A DNA stretch of 6,107 nt from Candidatus Aminicenantota bacterium. Lineage in GTDB: Bacteria; Acidobacteriota; B3-B38; Guanabaribacteriales; B3-B38. Of this stretch, positions 1 to 3,776 are shown piece by piece (the stretch's first letter is position 1; every line of letters begins with the position of its first letter). The stretch lies in contig JAOUOQ010000118.1 of NCBI GenBank assembly GCA_029880275.1, forward strand, positions 1 through 6,107. Direction: 5' to 3'. The notes beneath the pieces were generated by a model. That model was not told the origin of the DNA and did no database searches. It saw nothing but the letters and a program-made list of their open reading frames with translations. Position numbers and translations under genes: made by a program.

Positions 1-57
1 ATAGGCGTCAACAAGCAGCAGTAATAGCCTTTTGGCAAGGCTATCAAAGACCCTCAT
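1..57 (-). CDS. yidD: YidD membrane-protein insertion efficiency factor, N-terminus only (partial)
   Basis: Only the first 19 codons lie in the window; the gene runs off the left edge. The visible peptide is MRVFDSLAKRLLLLLVDAY: a short charged start, a leucine-rich hydrophobic stretch, then A-Y. This matches the usual opening of YidD, a small membrane-associated protein thought to assist YidC-dependent membrane insertion. The family's diagnostic S-P-L and cysteine-containing motifs would lie beyond the edge and cannot be checked. The start is 4 bases past the rnpA stop, with an AGGGG Shine-Dalgarno that overlaps the end of rnpA, so the two are probably co-translated. The identification rests mainly on position (rpmH-rnpA-yidD is a very common order) plus the short N-terminus. 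Confidence 0.62.
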   Translation of the reverse strand, partial: MRVFDSLAKRLLLLLVDAY

Positions 58-61
58 TTGC

Positions 62-424
62 CTATCCCCTGTTTGATTGGTGATAAGAGTCCAGCCTCTC
101 CATAAAGAGCTCGTCTACCTGACGGCCATTCAAAGAGACAATGCTGGGACTGGATACTACCACCATATCCAATCCCTGCTCTCCGCGACACGGGTATCGG
201 CGAAAAGCCTCTCTGACCAACCTTTTTATCCTGTTTCGGACCACGGAGTTGCCTATTTTCTTGGATGCCACCACTCCCAAACGGTTGTGGCGCAAGTGAT
301 TAGGAGCCAGATACAAAATAAAAAATGGGGAATAGAGCTTCTTCCCCACCTGATATACCCTCTTAAAATCTGACTGTGTAGTGAGTCGATATTTTCTGGT
401 GAATCTCTCTCCCTTACTAACCAT
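62..424 (-). CDS. rnpA: Ribonuclease P protein component
   Basis: A 120-residue basic protein, the normal length for RnpA, which binds RNase P RNA and helps it remove 5' leaders from precursor tRNAs. The family signature is clear: RLTTQSDFKRVY at residues 13-24 with the conserved F20, the hydrophobic strand FFILYLAP (34-41), RLGVVASKKIGNSVVRNRIK across residues 48-67, and the RNR-type helix continuing as R-L-V-R-E-A-F-R-R (68-76). The DMVVV strand (86-90) matches the usual D-x-V-hydrophobic strand. The ATG is the only plausible start: no in-frame ATG, GTG or TTG occurs between it and the rpmH stop 31 bases upstream. No good Shine-Dalgarno precedes it, so translation may be coupled to rpmH. 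It sits in the rpmH-rnpA-yidD operon, presumably transcribed from the rpmH promoter. Confidence 0.96.
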   Translation of the reverse strand: MVSKGERFTRKYRLTTQSDFKRVYQVGKKLYSPFFILYLAPNHLRHNRLGVVASKKIGNSVVRNRIKRLVREAFRRYPCRGEQGLDMVVVSSPSIVSLNGRQVDELFMERLDSYHQSNRG

Positions 425-455
425 ACGAGAGCAGACGACAGGGGATGTAAGGGTA

Positions 456-590
456 TTATACTGTCAGCTTTTTCCTCCCTTTCTTCCTCCTCCTATTGAG
501 CACCTTACGCCCGTCCTGGCTCCTCATGCGGATACGGAAACCATGGGTTTTATGCCGCTTGCGATTATGAGGCTGATATGTCCGCTTCAT
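456..590 (-). CDS. rpmH: 50S ribosomal protein L34
   Basis: A 44-codon gene read on the minus strand. The peptide begins MKRTYQPHNRKRHKTHGF and ends RRRKKGRKKLTV, both textbook L34 signatures, with R-M-R-S-Q-D-G-R-K-V-L-N between them. L34 is a very small, arginine/lysine-rich protein of the large ribosomal subunit. The length is exactly typical. An AAGG Shine-Dalgarno lies 6 bases before the ATG (sequence AAGGCAGGGG then ATG). The leader from the predicted promoter is about 44 bases. It is divergent from dnaA and first in the operon with rnpA, the classic arrangement beside dnaA. Confidence 0.97.
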   Translation of the reverse strand: MKRTYQPHNRKRHKTHGFRIRMRSQDGRKVLNRRRKKGRKKLTV

Positions 591-640
591 CCCCTGCCTT
601 AAATCTAAAATTCCATTATTACCAACAACTTCTTCAACTC

Positions 641-669
641 ATACTATTAAACTTTTCCCCCTTTGTCAA
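641..669 (-). promoter_or_regulatory. Sigma-70-type promoter for rpmH-rnpA-yidD
   Basis: On the minus strand, a perfect -35 TTGACA (664-669) is followed after 17 bases by TAGTAT (641-646), which matches TATAAT at 4 of 6 positions. The predicted transcription start is near 634, giving a leader of about 44 bases before rpmH. Spacing and -35 are ideal; the -10 is mediocre. Confidence 0.68.
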
Positions 670-706
670 GGTAATTCTGAGGATGACCGTTCTCACAATT
701 TTTTAT

Positions 707-735
707 TTGAAATCCATCTGGCGATATGTTATTAT
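707..735 (+). promoter_or_regulatory. Sigma-70-type promoter for dnaA, extended -10
   Basis: TTGAAA (707-712) is followed after exactly 17 bases by TATTAT (730-735). Each hexamer matches consensus at 5 of 6 positions, and TG at 727-728 gives an extended -10 (TGTTATTAT). The predicted start is near 742, leaving a dnaA leader of about 150 bases that includes the opposed DnaA boxes at 789-809. This is the best-looking promoter in the window. Confidence 0.75.
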
Positions 736-788
736 TAGTAAAATGAAATTCTCAGCAGGGGGGAAGAAAAAGTATTCATGCGAATGGA

Positions 789-809
789 TTTTCCACAGAT
801 TGTGCAAAA
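789..809. promoter_or_regulatory. Inverted pair of DnaA boxes in the dnaA leader
   Basis: TTTTCCACA (789-797, plus strand) and TTTTGCACA (801-809, minus strand, reading TGTGCAAAA on plus) both fit the DnaA-box consensus TTWTNCACA. They face each other across a 3-base GAT spacer, making an inverted repeat broken only by the variable fifth base. A one-mismatch box follows on the minus strand at 813-821 (TTTTCAACA). The pair lies about 50 bases downstream of the predicted dnaA start point, a position suited to autorepression by DnaA. It may also serve as an outlying part of the origin. As RNA the repeat could form a 9-base hairpin with one mismatch. Confidence 0.72.
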
Positions 810-860
810 AGCTGTTGAAAACTATTTTAAATGATAGTAGTAAGCGAACTTATTTCCGTC

Positions 861-871
861 GGGAGGAGAGG
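861..871 (+). promoter_or_regulatory. Strong but distant Shine-Dalgarno upstream of dnaA
   Basis: GGGAGGAGAGG is a strong match to the anti-Shine-Dalgarno, yet 20 bases separate its end from the dnaA ATG at 892. The only nearer in-frame alternative is CTG at 880 (8 bases away). An out-of-frame ATG at 887 gives a two-codon reading frame, ATG-AGA-TGA, whose stop overlaps the dnaA ATG. Which codon is used cannot be settled from sequence alone. Confidence 0.6.
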
Positions 872-891
872 CAACTACTCTGATAGATGAG

Positions 892-2220
892 ATGAGTGAT
901 AAGGGTATCTGGGAGAAAGTTCTGGAAAAGATAGCCGATAAGATAGATATCCAGACTTATCACACATGGTTCAACCCTACTGTTTTTCTCGGCTTAAAGG
1001 ATAATATTCTCTCTGTTAAAGTTCCCAATCGCCTATTTGAAGAATGGCTAAGTGAGAAATATTCACAGGTCATTAAAGAGTCGCTGGACGAATTAGGATA
1101 TGGAGAATTCAAGGTCAGCTTTGTGAGCGGCAAGCCGATATCGACTGAGCCGATGGTGATGAAGAGCCCCAAAAGCAAAGTGAAAAGGCTTACCTTTGGC
1201 GATTCCTCTCAGATGAACCCGAAATATACCTTTGAGAGCTTTGTGGTGGGCGACTGCAACGAGTTTGCCCATGCGGCTGCCCAATCGGTATGCAAGAATC
1301 CGGCTAAGAACTTTAATCCACTGTATATCTTCGGGGGAGTGGGCCTGGGGAAGACCCATTTGATGCACGCCATTGGCTTCAGCACCATGCAGAATTGTCC
1401 TCACTTGAAGGTCTCCTATCTCCCGTCAGAGAGGTTTATGAACGAGCTTATCAGCAGCATACGCCACGACAAAACTCAGGAGTTCAGGGAGCTCTACCGA
1501 AGCATTGATGTTCTGCTGGTAGACGACATTCAGTTTATTGCCGGCAAAGACCGCACTCAGGAGGAGTTCTTCCACACCTTTAATCATCTCTTCGACAGCC
1601 AGAAGCAGATTGTGATATCCTGCGACTGCCATCCCCGGGAGCTGCCTAAATTCCACGAGCGACTGCAGTCGCGGTTTGAATGGGGTTTGTTAGCCGATAT
1701 CAAACCCCCTAAGCTGGAGACCAAGATAGCCATTCTCCATAAGAAAGCTGAGCTGCAAAATGTAGCTCTGCAGCCCAATGTGGCTATGTTCATCGCCGGG
1801 AAGATAAGGTCGAACATAAGGGAACTGGAGGGATGTTTGAACCGGCTGATCGCCTTCAGCTCTCTCACCGGTCGTGAGATAGATATGGAGTTGGCTAAAG
1901 AGGTGCTTACGGATGTCATCAGCGATGAGATGCGGGTGGTGACCATTCCTCGCATTCAAGAGTTTATAGCAGACCATTATAAGCTTAAGGTGACTCAGCT
2001 TAAGTCCAAGGGCAATGCCCAGAGGATAGCCTTCCCGCGTCAGATCGCCATGTATCTGAGCAAAAAGCTCACTAACGCTTCTCTTCCGAAGATAGGGAGC
2101 AAATTTGGTGGAAAACATCATTCCACCGTGCTGCATTCCATCCGCAAGATAGAAGATTTGAGAAAGAAAGACCGTGCTTTCCACAAATTGATTAACAGCT
2201 TTATTGAGTCGCTGACATGA
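892..2220 (+). CDS. dnaA: Chromosomal replication initiator protein DnaA
   Basis: A 442-residue AAA+ initiator, close to the usual 440-470. Domain I (about 1-80) opens with G-I-W-E-K-V-L-E-K-I and has the Y-H-T-W-F-N-P-T motif (23-30). The linker (about 81-108) is short. In the ATPase domain, F-x-x-F-V-V-G-D-C-N-E (114-123) precedes Walker A GGVGLGKT (148-155). Walker B is VLLVDDIQF (207-215), the arginine-finger segment is LQSRFEWGL (258-266, R261), and sensor II is S-N-I-R-E-L-E-G (307-314). Domain IV ends with F-G-G-K-H-H-S-T-V (405-413), the box-reading helix; most relatives have R/K-D-H there, so H409 replaces the usual aspartate. DnaA-ATP binds DnaA boxes, melts the origin and recruits helicase in the cytoplasm. 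The ATG at 892 fits the family N-terminus, although the Shine-Dalgarno is distant. Opposed DnaA boxes in the leader suggest autoregulation. Confidence 0.98.
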   Translation: MSDKGIWEKVLEKIADKIDIQTYHTWFNPTVFLGLKDNILSVKVPNRLFEEWLSEKYSQVIKESLDELGYGEFKVSFVSGKPISTEPMVMKSPKSKVKRLTFGDSSQMNPKYTFESFVVGDCNEFAHAAAQSVCKNPAKNFNPLYIFGGVGLGKTHLMHAIGFSTMQNCPHLKVSYLPSERFMNELISSIRHDKTQEFRELYRSIDVLLVDDIQFIAGKDRTQEEFFHTFNHLFDSQKQIVISCDCHPRELPKFHERLQSRFEWGLLADIKPPKLETKIAILHKKAELQNVALQPNVAMFIAGKIRSNIRELEGCLNRLIAFSSLTGREIDMELAKEVLTDVISDEMRVVTIPRIQEFIADHYKLKVTQLKSKGNAQRIAFPRQIAMYLSKKLTNASLPKIGSKFGGKHHSTVLHSIRKIEDLRKKDRAFHKLINSFIESLT

Positions 2221-2231
2221 GGTTCAAGTTG

Positions 2232-2240
2232 TTTTGCACA
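2232..2240 (+). promoter_or_regulatory. DnaA box TTTTGCACA
   Basis: Exact match to TTWTNCACA, 11 bases after the dnaA stop. Its last three bases form the start of the terminator-like hairpin stem at 2238-2260. Identical to the boxes at 2283-2291 and 801-809 (minus strand). Confidence 0.75.
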
Positions 2241-2269
2241 CCTTCTTCCAGAGTGGGTGTTCTTTTTTT
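2238..2269 (+). terminator. Rho-independent terminator candidate after dnaA
   Basis: ACACCT (2238-2243) pairs with GGGTGT (2255-2260), including one G-U pair. After a single T-T mismatch the stem continues for three more pairs (CTT with GAG, one G-U) around a CCA loop. The run TCTTTTTTT follows at 2261-2269. The stem is modest, but the T-tract and its place 17 bases after the dnaA stop are right. If it works, dnaN needs its own promoter. Confidence 0.52.
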
Positions 2270-2282
2270 ATCTCGGAGCGCG

Positions 2283-2291
2283 TTTTGCACA
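2283..2291 (+). promoter_or_regulatory. DnaA box TTTTGCACA
   Basis: Exact match to TTWTNCACA and identical to the box 51 bases upstream, same orientation. A Shine-Dalgarno-like GAAGGAGAG downstream (about 2308-2316) has no start codon at a suitable distance, so no gene begins there. Confidence 0.75.
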
Positions 2292-2326
2292 TATTATAAG
2301 AGTACCGAAGGAGAGTTTCCTTATTT

Positions 2327-2335
2327 TTACCCACA
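2327..2335 (+). promoter_or_regulatory. Degenerate DnaA box TTACCCACA
   Basis: One mismatch to TTWTNCACA (C at position 4). Its orientation and spacing fit the array: 44 bases from the previous box and 43 before the next. Confidence 0.5.
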
Positions 2336-2354
2336 GGGTAACTAATTATTTTAA

Positions 2355-2382
2355 TTGGAAAAATGCTAATTTTTCACATAAT
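2355..2382 (+). promoter_or_regulatory. Candidate dnaN promoter overlapping the last DnaA box
   Basis: TTGGAA (2355-2360) is followed after 16 bases by CATAAT (2377-2382), 4 of 6 and 5 of 6 matches. The start point would be near 2389. The -10 shares bases with the DnaA box at 2370-2378, so DnaA binding and transcription would compete. A perfect TATAAT at 2419-2424 is an alternative -10, but it has no good -35. AT-rich DNA yields such matches by chance, hence the modest confidence. Confidence 0.42.
2370..2378 (+). promoter_or_regulatory. DnaA box TTTTTCACA next to the unwinding element
   Basis: Exact match to TTWTNCACA and the box nearest the AT-rich region. It ends 13 bases before the CTA triplet tract at 2392, so it is the natural loading point for DnaA onto the trio-like element. 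The 13-base gap is AT-only. Confidence 0.68.
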
Positions 2383-2391
2383 TTTATTTTA

Positions 2392-2403
2392 CTACTACTA
2401 TTA
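2392..2403 (+). promoter_or_regulatory. DnaA-trio-like unwinding element
   Basis: CTA-CTA-CTA-TTA on the plus strand is, on the complementary strand, 3'-GAT-GAT-GAT-AAT-5'. This is four consecutive repeats of the described DnaA-trio motif 3'-[G/A]AT-5', to which DnaA binds as single-stranded DNA during origin melting. Its position downstream of a same-orientation DnaA box at the edge of the AT-rich tract is as expected. The 13-base AT-only gap from the box differs from the short GC-rich spacer of the Bacillus model. Confidence 0.66.
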
Positions 2404-2441
2404 ATTATTAAATAGATATATAATAATATTAATAGTATTAG
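2392..2441. repeat. Imperfect inverted repeat spanning the origin AT-rich tract
   Basis: The left arm CTACTACTATTAAT (2392-2405) and the reverse complement of 2428-2441, CTAATACTATTAAT, agree at 13 of 14 bases. The centre (2406-2427) is 22 bases of almost pure A/T. The left arm contains the trio-like tract, so the right arm holds a similar tract on the other strand, ending directly at the dnaN Shine-Dalgarno. Confidence 0.8.
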
Positions 2442-2453
2442 AAGGGGAGAAAA

Positions 2454-3563
2454 ATGTTATTCACAATAGGAAAAAATCAGATACAAAGGGAACTTCACCT
2501 CATCCAGGGAGTGATAGAGAAGAAAAACACCATCCCTATACTTTCGAACCTGCTCATTGAGACCGAGGCAAACCATATAAAAATGGTGGCCACTGACCTC
2601 GAGGTAGGTCTGCGCTGCAAGAGCGAGGCTACGATAAATAAGGAGGGAGCGGTAACTATTTCCGCCAAGAAGCTTTACGAGATTGTCAGAGCGCTCCCGG
2701 AATCGGACATTAAGTTCGAGAAGATCGACAACAACTGGGTATCCATAGAATGCGAGCGCTCACAGTTCAAGATTGTGGGACTTCCTAAAGAGGATTTCCC
2801 CTCGTTACCGGAGTTCGATTTCGCAGAGGGTATCTCTATCTCCGCAGACCTTCTGAAAGAAATGATACACAAGACATCTTTTGCCATATCGGAAGAAGAT
2901 ACTCGCTATGCCCTCAATGGAGCTCTGTTTGTTATTCAGGGTAAGCAGATATGTATGGTAGCCACCGATGCCCATCGTTTAGCCTGGTTCAAAACAGAAG
3001 CGGAGAATGAGCTTTCAGCTAAAGAGATTCGGGTGATTATCCCCAAGAAAACCGTCCAGCAAATAAAGGCGATTATAGACGACGGCGGCAAAGAGGTGAT
3101 TTTTGGTCGCAGCGAAAACCACGTCTTCTTTAAAATAGAGGATAAAATCCTGGTCTCCAGAATCATTGAGGGTCAGTTTCCCAACTATGAGAAGGTTATC
3201 CCCGTCGATAGTGATAAGGAGGTTATTTTCCCGGCCAAAGATTTCACCGACGCCATCAAGCGGGTGTCATTGCTTTCCAACGAGAGGTCCAGGGCTATAA
3301 AGTTTTACATCAATCCGGGCAAGGTTGAGATAAGGTCGAGCAACCCCGAGTTGGGGGAAGCCTGCGAGCTCCTCTATGTCCCCTATCAAGGGGAAAAGGT
3401 GAAAATCGGGTTCAATGCCCAGTACATTATCGACTTCTTGAATGTGGTCGAGGACAAGGAGATCAAGTTTGAAATGAAGGACGAAACGAGCCAGGGACTG
3501 CTCACGCCGGCAGGAGAGCACGCCTACGAGTATACTTATGTAGTGATGCCGATGAGGATTTGA
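2454..3563 (+). CDS. dnaN: DNA polymerase III subunit beta (sliding clamp)
   Basis: A 369-residue protein of normal beta-clamp length. Two molecules form a ring around DNA that tethers the replicative polymerase and many repair proteins. Family landmarks occur in order: N-T-I-P-I-L-S-N-L-L-I-E (25-36), A-T-D-L-E-V (46-51), F-P-S-L-P (115-119), the second-domain R-Y-A-L-N-G-A-L-F (151-159) and A-T-D-A-H-R-L-A (170-177), I-E-G-Q-F-P-N-Y (238-245), and the C-terminal V-V-M-P-M-R-I (363-369), which lines the partner-binding pocket. All three clamp domains are present and intact. The ATG is preceded by AAGGGGAG (2442-2449), close but adequate. It lies immediately after the putative origin; its promoter is uncertain (2355-2382 is a candidate), and readthrough from dnaA is possible. 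Confidence 0.98.
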   Translation: MLFTIGKNQIQRELHLIQGVIEKKNTIPILSNLLIETEANHIKMVATDLEVGLRCKSEATINKEGAVTISAKKLYEIVRALPESDIKFEKIDNNWVSIECERSQFKIVGLPKEDFPSLPEFDFAEGISISADLLKEMIHKTSFAISEEDTRYALNGALFVIQGKQICMVATDAHRLAWFKTEAENELSAKEIRVIIPKKTVQQIKAIIDDGGKEVIFGRSENHVFFKIEDKILVSRIIEGQFPNYEKVIPVDSDKEVIFPAKDFTDAIKRVSLLSNERSRAIKFYINPGKVEIRSSNPELGEACELLYVPYQGEKVKIGFNAQYIIDFLNVVEDKEIKFEMKDETSQGLLTPAGEHAYEYTYVVMPMRI

Positions 3564-3665
3564 GCCGTATCGCCAGTCTTCTCCTGGTGCCAGAGGCAGT
3601 GGACACAGGTATGATAGAAGAGTTTAAATGAGCTCACGGGGGAGCAATTCTATTACCAAAATGAC

Positions 3666-3674
3666 TGATATACT
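3666..3674 (+). promoter_or_regulatory. Candidate extended -10 promoter for gyrB
   Basis: TGATATACT combines a TG extension (3666-3667) with TATACT (3669-3674), 5 of 6 to TATAAT. No convincing -35 lies 16-18 bases upstream. The start would be near 3681, giving a gyrB leader of about 96 bases that contains the whole hairpin at 3694-3747. Weak evidence from a single element. Confidence 0.35.
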
Positions 3675-3693
3675 AATATCCTCTCCATCACAC

Positions 3694-3753
3694 TCCTTTG
3701 CTCCTTGACTTCTCAGAAGTTCCTGACTATCTGGGAGCGGGAAAGGATTTTTT
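3694..3753 (+). terminator. Terminator or attenuator-like hairpin ahead of gyrB
   Basis: TCCTTT-GCTCC (3694-3704) pairs fully with GGAGC (3734-3738) and AAAGGA (3742-3747), an 11-pair stem with one 3-base GGG bulge on the right side. Six T residues follow (3748-3753). The loop contains a smaller palindrome, ACTTCT-C-AGAAGT (3708-3720), so a branched structure is possible. It ends only 8 bases before the gyrB Shine-Dalgarno AGAGG (3762-3766). It may end dnaN transcripts, or act as an attenuator within a gyrB leader. Confidence 0.6.
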
Positions 3754-3776
3754 ATAATTAAAGAGGTTGGCATTTT

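Larger units (their letters stand above)
591..891. other. Divergent rpmH / dnaA control region
   Basis: This 301-base spacer contains no convincing gene. An open frame at 578-883 on the plus strand runs antisense to the rpmH start, has no recognisable protein character and is rejected. The spacer holds a minus-strand promoter for rpmH (641-669), a plus-strand promoter for dnaA (707-735), a purine-rich stretch (about 756-771), an inverted pair of DnaA boxes (789-809) with a one-mismatch box beside it (813-821, minus strand), and a strong Shine-Dalgarno (861-871). The outer hexamers of the two promoters are separated by only 37 bases, so activity at one could influence the other through local supercoiling. 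Confidence 0.75.
2177..2441 (+). other. oriC: Candidate replication origin (oriC), dnaA-dnaN spacer
   Basis: The spacer holds three good plus-strand DnaA boxes (2232, 2283, 2370), one single-mismatch box (2327), and a further single-mismatch box inside the dnaA 3' end (CTTTCCACA, 2177-2185). All five point the same way, with start-to-start intervals of 55, 51, 44 and 43 bases, roughly four to five helical turns. They are followed by a stretch with only 12 G/C in 100 bases (2341-2440) that includes a CTA/TTA triplet tract. Boxes pointing toward an AT-rich unwinding element, between dnaA and dnaN, is the standard bacterial oriC design. The opposed boxes at 789-809 could form a second part of a bipartite origin. 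No experimental or skew evidence is available here. Confidence 0.82.

Noticed and set aside
578..883. Plus-strand open frame of about 100 codons between rpmH and dnaA
   Set aside because: It starts inside rpmH on the opposite strand, runs through both promoters and the DnaA boxes, has no usable Shine-Dalgarno and no recognisable protein pattern.
1690..2184. Minus-strand open frame of about 164 codons inside dnaA
   Set aside because: Fully antisense to conserved DnaA domains III-IV; a shadow of dnaA codon usage.
3572..3600. Small hairpins just after the dnaN stop (CGCCAG with CTGGTG; TGCC-AGA-GGCA)
   Set aside because: Short, partly overlapping stems with no T-tract; not convincing as a terminator.
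3611..3631. Six-codon frame MIEEFK in the dnaN-gyrB spacer
   Set aside because: No good Shine-Dalgarno and too short to distinguish from chance.
3704..3733. TTGACT at 3705-3710 as a gyrB -35 with TATCTG 17 bases later
   Set aside because: The -10 matches at only 3 of 6 positions and the pair lies inside the hairpin loop; TGATATACT at 3666-3674 is a better candidate.
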